This document shows, piece after piece, positions 1-6,150 of a DNA stretch of 6,150 nucleotides (positions within the stretch are counted from its first letter, which is position 1; each line of letters opens with the position of its first letter). The DNA comes from Bryobacterales bacterium (GTDB lineage Bacteria > Acidobacteriota > Terriglobia > Bryobacterales > Bryobacteraceae): assembly GCA_016880505.1 (NCBI GenBank), contig JAEHDI010000758.1:1-6150 (forward strand), written 5' to 3'. The notes beneath the pieces were generated by a model, which ran no database searches, was not told where the DNA came from, and saw nothing but the letters and a program-made list of their open reading frames with translations. Made by a program: the position numbers and the translations under genes.

Positions 1-698
1 AGAATCAGGAAACCGGAGGAATTGAGCCCTTCAGTGGTTCCGCGCAGCAACGCTTCGCCCTGATCCACCGTGACGCGACGGCCCCGCACGTAGCTCGATG
101 CCTCTGCATAAAGACGGAGGAGCTCGTCTTTGCCGTCTTCCAAGAGAACCCGGCAAAATTCGTCGGTTGCCAGGACCAGACTGCAGAACAGGTCCTCACG
201 CGAATGAGACCGTCCCGAAACCAATCGGATGGACGTGGCGATCTCCGACAACTCCGGTGGGAAACACGTCTGGTTCACGTTGATTCCGATTCCCGCCACG
301 AAGACGCCGTCGTGCAATTGCACCAGGATGCCGGCGCATTTCCGCCCCACCGCGATCACGTCGTTCGGCCAGCGCAAGTCGCACACCACGCCCGTGGCCT
401 TCGCGATCGCATCCTGTGCCGAGAGCGCAAGTGCGAGCGCCAGCACTGGGACGGACTCCTGGGGTAGGGAAGTCCGGAGGATGAGAGACAGGTATAGGCC
501 CGTTTCCCTTTCCGACATCCACGAGCGGCCGTGGCGTCCCTGCCCAGCGACTTGCTCCTCCGCGACGACGACCGTCCCGGACGGCGCACCTCCAACCGCC
601 AGCCGGACAGCTTCCGTCATGGTGGACCCGACCGTGTCAAACCACAAGACTTGCCGTCCTGGCAGCCTGGCGCGAAGGCGGGCAAGATCGAGTGGCAT
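1..698 (-). CDS. birA: Biotin--[acetyl-CoA-carboxylase] ligase, 3' end cut off by the window
   Basis: Biotin-protein ligase makes biotinyl-5'-AMP from biotin and ATP, then transfers biotin to a lysine of the carboxyl carrier protein of acetyl-CoA carboxylase and related enzymes in the cytoplasm. The frame is open from the ATG at 698 to the window edge, giving 232 codons with no stop. Visible motifs are the substrate-entry segment VGSTM (residues 23-27), the biotinyl-AMP loop AGQGRHGRSW (51-60, the equivalent of GRGRRGR in E. coli BirA), RWPND (109-113), KCAGILVQ with the ATP/biotin-site lysine K120, and GIGINVN (136-142). From about 203 onward it matches the small SH3-like C-terminal domain. 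About 20-35 residues are probably missing. There is no N-terminal DNA-binding domain, so this is a monofunctional enzyme and not a biotin repressor. The start lies two bases after the nadC stop (TGACAATG) and has only a weak upstream GAAG, which points to coupled translation. Confidence 0.95.
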   Translation of the reverse strand, partial: MPLDLARLRARLPGRQVLWFDTVGSTMTEAVRLAVGGAPSGTVVVAEEQVAGQGRHGRSWMSERETGLYLSLILRTSLPQESVPVLALALALSAQDAIAKATGVVCDLRWPNDVIAVGRKCAGILVQLHDGVFVAGIGINVNQTCFPPELSEIATSIRLVSGRSHSREDLFCSLVLATDEFCRVLLEDGKDELLRLYAEASSYVRGRRVTVDQGEALLRGTTEGLNSSGFLI

Positions 699-700
699 TG

Positions 701-1540
701 TCAGTTCAGCTTCAGCCGGAAGTTGATATCCACGGCGACGGCTGAATGCGTGATGGCGCCGCAGGAGATGAAGTCGGCCCCAGTCTGCGCGTATGCCCTG
801 ACGTTTTCGAGATTGATGCCGCCCGACAGCTCGACTTCGGCGCGGCCGGCGATGAATTGGATGTGCTCGGCCACTTCCTCTAGTGTGAAATTGTCCAGCA
901 GAATTCGCTTTGCTCCACAAGCCAATGCTTCTTCGAGTTCGGCGTGACTGTGGATCTCGATTTCAACCGAGAGGCCGGTGCGATACGCTCTCTCCAGGGC
1001 CGCCCGGACGCCCCCGGCGGCGGCGGTGTGGTTGTTCTTGATGAGCACCGCGTCAAACAGGCCCATTCGGTGGTTGCTGACGCCGCCCGCGGCGGCTGAC
1101 ATCTTTTCAAGGCGTCGCAGGCCAGGGGTCGTCTTACGGGTGTCCAGTATCCGGCACTTGGTGCCCGCGACTTCGTCCACGTACCGCCGCGCAGTCGTGG
1201 CGACACCGCTCAGCCGCTGAAGGAAGTTCAGCGCCACGCGCTCGCATTCGAGAAGCGTCCGGGCATTCCCCCGCGCGCACGCTATCTGCTGTCCTGGTTC
1301 GGCCCTTTGTCCGCTTGTCGTGGCCAGTGTGACGTCTTCGATACCGCCTCGCATCTGATAGATGAGCGGCAACAGTTCGGTTCCCGCCACGACCAGCGGT
1401 TCGCGAGCCACGAAGCACCCCTCGGCTTTACGGTCCGCCGGAACGCAGGCCTCTGACGTGATGTCGCCAGGGCCGATATCTTCCTCGAGCGCTCGCCATA
1501 CGGTTTCGTGAATATCGGGATGCGTGATGTCAAAACTCAT
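701..1540 (-). CDS. nadC: Nicotinate-nucleotide pyrophosphorylase (carboxylating), quinolinate phosphoribosyltransferase
   Basis: This enzyme converts quinolinate and phosphoribosyl pyrophosphate to nicotinate mononucleotide, CO2 and pyrophosphate, the step where de novo NAD synthesis joins the common pathway. The protein is complete at 279 residues, the normal family length. Motifs in order are EDIGPGDIT (20-28) in the N-terminal domain, the ER pair (100-101) before NFLQRLSG, DTRKTTPG (133-140), NHRMGL (156-161), LIKNNH (167-171 region, K168), EIE (193-195), LLDN (D216, N217), ELSGGI (237-242) and the barrel-closing GAITHS (261-266). The active-site Arg, Lys and His residues expected in the family are present. 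One deviation is AAAGGVSNHR where most members have AVxxGGGxNHR. The ATG shares its A with the valS TGA stop (TGATG), so translation is probably coupled. An upstream AAGGA lies about 11 nt from the ATG, rather far for a strong ribosome site. Quinolinate supply genes (nadA, nadB) are not in the window. Confidence 0.97.
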   Translation of the reverse strand: MSFDITHPDIHETVWRALEEDIGPGDITSEACVPADRKAEGCFVAREPLVVAGTELLPLIYQMRGGIEDVTLATTSGQRAEPGQQIACARGNARTLLECERVALNFLQRLSGVATTARRYVDEVAGTKCRILDTRKTTPGLRRLEKMSAAAGGVSNHRMGLFDAVLIKNNHTAAAGGVRAALERAYRTGLSVEIEIHSHAELEEALACGAKRILLDNFTLEEVAEHIQFIAGRAEVELSGGINLENVRAYAQTGADFISCGAITHSAVAVDINFRLKLN

Positions 1541-4176
1541 CAGGCCGGAAGTCCTTCCAGTGCAGAGCGGCTCTTCTCCAGTTGCGCTTCATAATCCGCC
1601 AGCTTCCTTCGAATGCCATCAACGACCGGTACTGGCGCGCGGCTGAGAAAGGTGTCATCGGCAAGCTGCCGCTTCGATCCGGCGATCACCTTCTCAAGTT
1701 GCTGGATCTCCTTCTCGAGCCTTTGCCGTTGGGCTTCGATTTGGACTGCCGGCGCTTGCAAGACGAGATCGAACTCCGGTGTCGAGCGAAGAATCCCGCC
1801 ACCCCTCGGGGACATGCCCGGACGTAGTTCCAGCCTCACGTTAGCCAGCTTCTGAATGACGTCGATGTACTGGACGGCCAGTTCCAGAGTTTCTGTCCGC
1901 GAATACAACGTGCCGTCGAGTTGCTGCTTCGGGTCGGCTTTCATGTCCGCGCGAAGGTTGCGGGCCGCGGTGATGATTTCCTGGAGAATCTCCATCTCCT
2001 TCTCCGCTGTTTTGTCCGCCAGTGCGGGATCGGATTGCGGATATCCTGTAAGGGCGATCGAAACCGGCCGGCCGGCCTTGTCGGGAGTTAACCGCTGCCA
2101 AAGCTCCTCGGTCAGGAACGGCATCATAGGGTGCAGCAGACGCAGCGACATCTCGAAAACGCTCAGCACGTTACGCCAGTCATTGGTGAGGCCCGAGTTG
2201 TCTTGAAATCGCAGCTTCTTGATCTCGACGTACCAGTCGCAGAACTCGTGCCAGACGAACTGCCACAGGACCTGCGCCGCTTCGTGATATCGATACTGCT
2301 CGATTGCGCGGTTGGCCGCCTCCGCGCACCGGTTGAGGCGGCTGAAAATCCAGCGGTCTTCGAGCGTCTCGGCGGCGCCTGGTCCGCGTACCTCCGGTTC
2401 CACGCCGGAACGCTCCATGTTCAAGTACAGGAAGCGGGCGGCGTTCCAGATCTTGTTGGCGAACGCCCTTGAACTGACCATCCGCTCCTCGGTCAGGACG
2501 ATGTCGGTGCCCGGAGCCGCCCCCAGCAGTAAGGAGAGCCGGACCGCGTCGGTTCCGAACTGCTCAGTGACTTCCAGCGGGTCGATTACGTTACCGCGCG
2601 TCTTGGACATCTTCTGCCGCTCGGCGTCGCGCACAAGGCCGTGGATGTAGACCTGGCGGAATGGAACGTCGCCCATGAACTCGAGGCCCATCATGATCAT
2701 CCGTGCCACCCAGAAGAACAGGATGTCGAAACCGGTGATCAGCAAGGAAGTCGGATAGTATGTCCGCAGGTCGACGGTGTCGTCCGGCCACCCGAGCGTC
2801 GAGAACGGCCAGAGCGCGGAACTGAACCAGGTGTCGAGCACATCGGGGTCTTGCGTGAGCCAGCCGGAACCGCAGTGCACGCATGCTGTCGGGGTTTCGC
2901 GGGACACCGTAATGGCGCCACAATCGCCACAATACCAGGCCGGGATCCTGTGTCCCCACCAGAGTTGGCGCGAGATGCACCAGTCACGGATGTTGTACAT
3001 CCACTCGTTGTACGTCTTGACCCAAGTCTCCGGTACGAACTGCACGCGCCCGTCTTCCACCGCCCGGATGGCGGGTTCGGCGAGTGGTTTCATTTTCACG
3101 AACCATTGGGTGGAGATGAGCGGTTCGACCACCGTCTTACAGCGCTGGCACTTCCCGATGGCGAAATGGTACGGCTCAATCTTCTCGATGAGACCGAGGT
3201 CGTCGAGGTCGGCCACGACTCGCAGGCGGGCCTCGAAGCGGTCCAGGCCGGCGTATCGACCCGCCTCGGCGGTCATTTTCCCGGTCTCGTCGATGACGCG
3301 AATCTTAGGCAGGTTATGGCGCTTGCCGGCCTCGAAATCGTTCGGGTCGTGAGCAGGAGTCACCTTGACGACGCCGGTGCCGAACTCGGGGTCTGCCAGT
3401 GTGTCCAGAATCACGGGAATTTCCCGGTCCATGAGGGGCAACTGCACCGTTCGGCCGTGCACATCCCCGTACCGCTCGTCTTTCGGGTTGATAGCGACCG
3501 CGGTATCGCCAAGCATCGTTTCGGGCCGGGTAGTGGCAACAACGAGGGCCCGGTCAGATCCATTTACCGGATAGCGGATGTGCCACAGGTTGCCCGCGGT
3601 TTCCTCCTTCACTACCTCGAGGTCAGAGAGGGCGGTATGACAGCGCGGGCACCAGTTCACCATGTACTCGCCGCGGTAGATGAGCCCTTTTTCGTACAGG
3701 CGAACGAAAACCTCACGAACTGCGCGGGAAAGGCCGGGATCCAGCGTGAAGCGCTCACGGCCCCAGTCGCAACTGACGCCGAGCCGGATCATCTGTCGCT
3801 TGATGGTATCGCCGTACTCCCGTTTCCAGGCCCACACGCGCCGCTCGAATTCCTCGCGGCCGAGCGTGCGCCGGTCCGTGCCCTCCTCGGCCAGTTTCCG
3901 CTCCACCACCATCTGCGTGGCGATACCCGCGTGATCGGTTCCGGGCAGCCAGAGCGTGTTCTCGCCCCGCATCCGGTGCCAGCGGATGGTGACGTCGATC
4001 TCGGTGTGTTCCAGCATGTGCCCCATGTGGAGCGAGCCGGTCACGTTCGGCGGGGGGATGACCAGAGCGAAAACGCGCTCCGAGGCTCCGGAGGGACGGA
4101 ACACACCGGAATCGATCCACCACCGTGCCCAGTGCGGCTCAAACCGCTGGGGTTCATAGACTTTCTCGATTTGCAT
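1540..4176 (-). CDS. valS: Valine--tRNA ligase
   Basis: Cytoplasmic class Ia aminoacyl-tRNA synthetase that charges tRNA-Val with valine and hydrolyses mischarged Thr-tRNA. It is complete at 878 residues, typical for bacterial ValRS. The Rossmann fold carries PPPNVTGSLHMGHM, with the HIGH-type signature HMGH at 50-53, and the KMSKS loop is KMSKT at 522-526. The editing domain shows TTRPETMLGDTAV (215-227) and HDPNDF (276-281). Four CxxC pairs (C176/C179, C343/C346, C416/C419, C432/C435) fit the two zinc sites seen in Thermus-type ValRS. DWCISRQLWWGHRIP (398-412) is the conserved catalytic-domain segment. The anticodon-binding domain follows from about 605, and residues about 808-875 form the C-terminal tRNA-binding coiled coil, rich in Glu, Gln, Lys and Leu. 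The start is fixed by the conserved beginning IEKVYEPQRFEPHW. There is no clear Shine-Dalgarno sequence before the ATG. No T-box fits in the 97-nt gap upstream. Confidence 0.98.
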   Translation of the reverse strand: MQIEKVYEPQRFEPHWARWWIDSGVFRPSGASERVFALVIPPPNVTGSLHMGHMLEHTEIDVTIRWHRMRGENTLWLPGTDHAGIATQMVVERKLAEEGTDRRTLGREEFERRVWAWKREYGDTIKRQMIRLGVSCDWGRERFTLDPGLSRAVREVFVRLYEKGLIYRGEYMVNWCPRCHTALSDLEVVKEETAGNLWHIRYPVNGSDRALVVATTRPETMLGDTAVAINPKDERYGDVHGRTVQLPLMDREIPVILDTLADPEFGTGVVKVTPAHDPNDFEAGKRHNLPKIRVIDETGKMTAEAGRYAGLDRFEARLRVVADLDDLGLIEKIEPYHFAIGKCQRCKTVVEPLISTQWFVKMKPLAEPAIRAVEDGRVQFVPETWVKTYNEWMYNIRDWCISRQLWWGHRIPAWYCGDCGAITVSRETPTACVHCGSGWLTQDPDVLDTWFSSALWPFSTLGWPDDTVDLRTYYPTSLLITGFDILFFWVARMIMMGLEFMGDVPFRQVYIHGLVRDAERQKMSKTRGNVIDPLEVTEQFGTDAVRLSLLLGAAPGTDIVLTEERMVSSRAFANKIWNAARFLYLNMERSGVEPEVRGPGAAETLEDRWIFSRLNRCAEAANRAIEQYRYHEAAQVLWQFVWHEFCDWYVEIKKLRFQDNSGLTNDWRNVLSVFEMSLRLLHPMMPFLTEELWQRLTPDKAGRPVSIALTGYPQSDPALADKTAEKEMEILQEIITAARNLRADMKADPKQQLDGTLYSRTETLELAVQYIDVIQKLANVRLELRPGMSPRGGGILRSTPEFDLVLQAPAVQIEAQRQRLEKEIQQLEKVIAGSKRQLADDTFLSRAPVPVVDGIRRKLADYEAQLEKSRSALEGLPA

Positions 4177-4273
4177 CCGGAAATTTCAATATATCACGTG
4201 AGTGCCGGCGGACCCTTCGTACGTGCAGACACACCTTCGGTATACGGGACAACCGGGAGTAGCCGCTGGTCGT
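4177..4273 (-). other. Intergenic gap between the small membrane-protein gene and valS
   Basis: This 97-base spacer has no ORF of note, no U-tract terminator and no T-box or riboswitch that I can recognise. It holds scattered short palindromes (TCACGTGA at 4194-4201, a GTATAC, a CGTACG) and two copies of CCTTCG. The only AT-rich part is next to the valS start. Without a visible terminator, read-through from the upstream gene into valS is likely. Confidence 0.5.
4188..4193 (-). promoter_or_regulatory. Possible -10 box (TATATT) just before valS
   Basis: On the minus strand TATATT lies 11 nt before the valS ATG, in the only AT-rich patch of the gap. It matches TATAAT at five of six positions, but I find no matching -35 box 16-18 nt upstream. 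If it is used, transcription would begin only about 4-5 nt before the ATG, giving a nearly leaderless mRNA. That would agree with the lack of a Shine-Dalgarno sequence. It may equally be a chance match. Confidence 0.25.
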
Positions 4274-4570
4274 CTATGGCATGGGTGGTTTGTTGAAGGC
4301 TGTGAATCCCTGGTAGATCCACATGCCGGCGATAACAAGCAGGAGCGCTGCGGACGTGAAGCCGAACCCTTTGGCCCAAGCCGCGATCCGCTCGACCTTG
4401 GAGATGATCTCCCGCTGCTCCCGTTCCTGTTTCGCCTCGACGGGATCGATGAAAAGCTGGTCCTCCTCCCGCATTCCAGCGAATGATTTCCAGATCAGCA
4501 GGGCGATGAAAACAACCGTGATGGCCGCCCAAACAATCAGCAGAATGGTGAGAGATGAAGCACCAAGCAT
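4274..4570 (-). CDS. Small protein with two predicted membrane helices, function unknown
   Basis: I do not recognise this 98-residue protein. It has a hydrophobic N-terminal helix (about residues 7-27, Leu/Ile/Val/Ala-rich with two Trp), a charged middle (about 32-67) and a second hydrophobic helix (about 69-88), then a short tail FNKPPMP. The charged middle contains MREEDQLF, then a Glu/Lys/Arg/Gln-rich stretch (43-62) likely to be helical and perhaps coiled coil. By the positive-inside tendency the middle would face the cytoplasm and both ends the outside, forming a hairpin in the inner membrane. The first helix has no signal-peptidase site that I can see. Support for a real gene is a canonical AGGAGG 6 nt before the ATG, a promoter-like site upstream, membrane-protein composition and a clean TAG stop. 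It lies 97 nt upstream of valS on the same strand and may head that operon. Other readings of the role, such as a membrane-anchored scaffold, are guesses. Confidence 0.78.
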   Translation of the reverse strand: MLGASSLTILLIVWAAITVVFIALLIWKSFAGMREEDQLFIDPVEAKQEREQREIISKVERIAAWAKGFGFTSAALLLVIAGMWIYQGFTAFNKPPMP

Positions 4571-4576
4571 GGATTT

Positions 4577-4582
4577 CCTCCT
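4577..4582 (-). promoter_or_regulatory. Strong Shine-Dalgarno site (AGGAGG)
   Basis: A perfect AGGAGG on the minus strand ends 6 nt before the ATG at 4570, an ideal spacing. It fixes the start of the small membrane-protein gene and contrasts with the weak sites before valS, nadC and birA. Confidence 0.85.
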
Positions 4583-4603
4583 GGCCAGGTGTTTTCAGCC
4601 CTC

Positions 4604-4632
4604 ATACTGGACCGAAAGTCAGTTCCTGTCAA
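4604..4632 (-). promoter_or_regulatory. Sigma70-type promoter for the small membrane-protein gene and probably the valS operon
   Basis: On the minus strand there is a perfect -35 box TTGACA (4632-4627), a 17-nt spacer, and CAGTAT (4609-4604) at the -10 place. CAGTAT keeps the important A at position 2 and T at position 6, and also the A at position 5. Transcription would begin near 4597, leaving about 27 nt of leader with AGGAGG inside it. The site lies between the ppdK hairpin and the ATG, as expected for the start of a new transcription unit. Activity is inferred from sequence only. Confidence 0.65.
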
Positions 4633-4681
4633 GGGGGTAGCGGGAACCGGAGCCGCTGAGAGTCGACTGGAGGGGAAGGAT

Positions 4682-4707
4682 GGGGGCAGGGCGCGCAGCC
4701 TGCCCCC
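4682..4707 (-). terminator. GC-rich hairpin after ppdK, likely transcription end
   Basis: GGGGGCAGG and CCTGCCCCC form a perfect 9-bp stem around an 8-nt loop, starting 8 nt after the ppdK TAA. The bases that follow on the minus strand (ATCCTTCCCC) are pyrimidine-rich but not a run of T, so it is not a textbook intrinsic terminator. Its position between a stop codon and a new promoter favours termination or mRNA 3'-end protection. It could also be one copy of a dispersed palindromic repeat. Confidence 0.55.
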
Positions 4708-4715
4708 GGGAGTGC

Positions 4716-6150
4716 TTACGCTGTGCGCATCGTCTCGGCCTTGGAGCCGGCCGTCTTTGATGTAATCGCCGCCTGGGCTGCCGCCAAACGGGCGATCGGC
4801 ACACGGTACGGAGAGCACGAAACGTAGTCCATGCCCACCCGGTAGCAGAATTCGACCGAGCTCGGCTCGCCGCCGTGCTCGCCGCAGATGCCGACTTCGA
4901 GGTCCGGCCTCGCGCCACGGCCCAGCTTCACGGCCATGTCCACGAGCTTGCCGACGCCTTCCTGGTCCAGCACCGCAAACGGGTCCGCCTTGAAGATCTT
5001 CTTGTTCTCGTAGTCCTTCGAGAACTTGACATAATCGTCCCGAGACAGGCCCATTGTCGTCTGCGTGAGGTCGTTGGTGCCGAAGCTGAAGAACTCGGCT
5101 TCGCCAGCCACCCGGTCCGCCGTCAGCGCCGCGCGCGGAATCTCGATCATCGTTCCGATCATGTACTTCAGATTCTTCACGCCGGCCTTCTGAAGAACTT
5201 CCTGGGCTACGCGCTCCACGATCGCTTTCTGGTCGGCCAGTTCTTCGACGCTGCCGATCAGCGGAATCATGACCTCGGGGATCACGTTCACGCCCTTCTT
5301 TTTCACCTGTACAGCCGCTTCGAAGATCGCCCGCGCCTGCATCTCGGTGATCTCCGGATAGGTGATCCCCAGCCGGCAGCCCCGGTGTCCGAGCATCGGG
5401 TTGAACTCGTGCAACTGTTCGACCCGGTGAAGCAACGGCGGCAGGTTCTTTTTGAGCTCGCCGACCTTCATGCCGTACTTCTCCGCCATCTCCTTCTTCT
5501 CTTTGGTGGTGGCATGCGGCAGTTTGGCGATGTCCACCATTAGGTCCTCCCGCTTCGGCACGAACTCGTGCAGCGGCGGGTCCAGTGTACGGATTACCAC
5601 CGGAAAGCCGTCCATCGCCTGGAACAGCCCCGCGAAGTCCTTGCGCTGAAGCGGCAACAGCTTGGCGAGCCCTTTCTTGCGCGTCTTCTCGTCCTCAGCA
5701 CGGATCATCGCCTGCATGTGTTCGATGCGGCCCGGTCCGAAGAACATGTGCTCCGTGCGGCAGAGACCGATTCCCTCCGCCCCGAACTTCCGGGCGACCT
5801 TCGCGTCGCGTGGAATGTCCGCGTTGGCGCGCACGCCGAACTCGCCGCGGAACTCGTCCGCCCAGCCCATGAACTTCGCCAGTGCACCTGACGACGGATC
5901 GGGTTCAACCGTATTCGCCTGGCCGGCAAACACCTCGCCCGTCGTGCCGTCGATCGAAATCCAGTCGCCTTCTTTCAGAACCACGCTCACGCTCTGCACC
6001 GTGAGCAGCTTCGTGCGCTCGTTCACCTGAATCGACTCGGCGCCCGCCACGCACGGCGTGCCCATGCCGCGTGCAACCACGGCCGCGTGGCTCGTCATGC
6101 CGCCGCGCGATGTCAGGATGCCTTTCGCCACTTCCATGCCGTGGATGTCG
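4716..6150 (-). CDS. ppdK: Pyruvate, phosphate dikinase, C-terminal half (5' end outside the window)
   Basis: PPDK reversibly converts pyruvate, ATP and phosphate to phosphoenolpyruvate, AMP and pyrophosphate in the cytoplasm, working in gluconeogenesis or PPi-linked glycolysis. The window shows the last 477 residues. The frame is open through 6149, so the ATG at 6135-6137 is internal, and roughly 400-430 residues (the ATP-grasp part) lie outside. The phosphohistidine domain has GILTSRGGMTSHAAVVARGMG with the swivelling His at fragment residue 21 and the regulatory Thr two residues before it. The PEP/pyruvate TIM barrel follows: GLCRTEHMF (Arg 131), RTLDPPLHEF (about 187-196), NPMLGHRGCRLG, the metal-binding region MIEIPRA, SFGTNDLTQ, and CGEHGG with the catalytic acid Cys at 422. 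The CGEHGG ending and the full-size barrel separate PPDK from PEP synthase and PTS enzyme I. Between HEFVP and LHEFNPM is a Lys/Glu-rich segment about 20 residues longer than in clostridial PPDK. It ends in TAA, with a hairpin beyond. Confidence 0.97.
   Translation of the reverse strand, partial: DIHGMEVAKGILTSRGGMTSHAAVVARGMGTPCVAGAESIQVNERTKLLTVQSVSVVLKEGDWISIDGTTGEVFAGQANTVEPDPSSGALAKFMGWADEFRGEFGVRANADIPRDAKVARKFGAEGIGLCRTEHMFFGPGRIEHMQAMIRAEDEKTRKKGLAKLLPLQRKDFAGLFQAMDGFPVVIRTLDPPLHEFVPKREDLMVDIAKLPHATTKEKKEMAEKYGMKVGELKKNLPPLLHRVEQLHEFNPMLGHRGCRLGITYPEITEMQARAIFEAAVQVKKKGVNVIPEVMIPLIGSVEELADQKAIVERVAQEVLQKAGVKNLKYMIGTMIEIPRAALTADRVAGEAEFFSFGTNDLTQTTMGLSRDDYVKFSKDYENKKIFKADPFAVLDQEGVGKLVDMAVKLGRGARPDLEVGICGEHGGEPSSVEFCYRVGMDYVSCSPYRVPIARLAAAQAAITSKTAGSKAETMRTA

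Noticed and set aside
196..595. Several 60-165-codon frames on both strands over the birA region
   Set aside because: They are shadows of birA in other frames. The birA frame alone shows family motifs and runs the full length without a stop.
4177..4273. T-box or amino-acid attenuator before valS
   Set aside because: The gap is too short and shows no T-box sequence, no antiterminator/terminator pair, and no leader peptide with valine codons.
2641..4296. A 551-codon open frame on the plus strand, antisense to valS
   Set aside because: It is read exactly opposite the valS coding frame region in GC-rich DNA, where stop codons are rare. Its product is a His/Val/Arg/Gly-rich mixture with no domain, membrane segment or recognisable motif. 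Long antisense frames opposite synthetase genes are common and are explained by the sense-strand codon bias.
4580..4589. CCTGGCCAGG perfect 10-bp palindrome overlapping the upstream edge of the AGGAGG site
   Set aside because: A palindrome of this size is expected several times by chance in a window this long. With no loop it cannot form a useful hairpin, and there is no second copy to suggest an operator.
4639..4657. AGCGG/CCGCT short hairpin just upstream of the -35 box
   Set aside because: A 5-bp stem with a 9-nt loop and no following T-run is too weak to call as a terminator or operator.
4875..5543. A 222-codon plus-strand frame opposite ppdK
   Set aside because: It is antisense to the highly conserved PPDK barrel and its product is rich in His, Leu and Arg, typical of a shadow frame. 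No ribosome site or domain was found.
4716..6137. Treating the ATG at 6135-6137 as the true ppdK start
   Set aside because: The frame continues upstream to the window edge (residues DIHG), and the ATG lies within the phosphohistidine domain just ahead of its active site, so the gene must begin outside the window.

Overview
This is an ordinary housekeeping stretch of a GC-rich bacterial chromosome, with all five genes on the minus strand. Gene content, protein motifs and order suggest an Acidobacteriota-like organism, perhaps a Solibacter/Bryobacter relative. That placement rests on recalled resemblance and has not been tested by a search.

Reading in the direction of transcription (from high to low coordinates), the window opens inside a pyruvate, phosphate dikinase gene (ppdK, 6150-4716). 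Its nucleotide-binding half lies outside the window. A strong GC hairpin without a good U-tract sits 8 nt past its stop codon. After it comes a promoter-like site with a perfect TTGACA -35 box, followed by a canonical AGGAGG ribosome site. These serve a 98-codon gene for an unidentified protein with two predicted membrane helices (4570-4274).

A 97-nt gap separates that gene from valS (4176-1540, valyl-tRNA synthetase, complete). nadC (1540-701, quinolinate phosphoribosyltransferase, complete) overlaps valS by one base (TGATG). birA (698 to the window edge, biotin-protein ligase, 3' end missing) begins two bases after the nadC stop. valS, nadC and birA are very probably co-transcribed and translationally coupled, and the small membrane-protein gene may be the first gene of the same transcript. 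The unit joins tRNA charging, NAD synthesis and biotinylation of carboxyl carrier protein: growth-linked functions, not one pathway.

I saw no tRNA or rRNA gene, CRISPR array, insertion sequence, prophage, toxin-antitoxin pair or defence gene. No gene-free stretch exceeds about 150 bases. I found no evidence of an undescribed system. The least explained items are the small membrane protein and the hairpin after ppdK.
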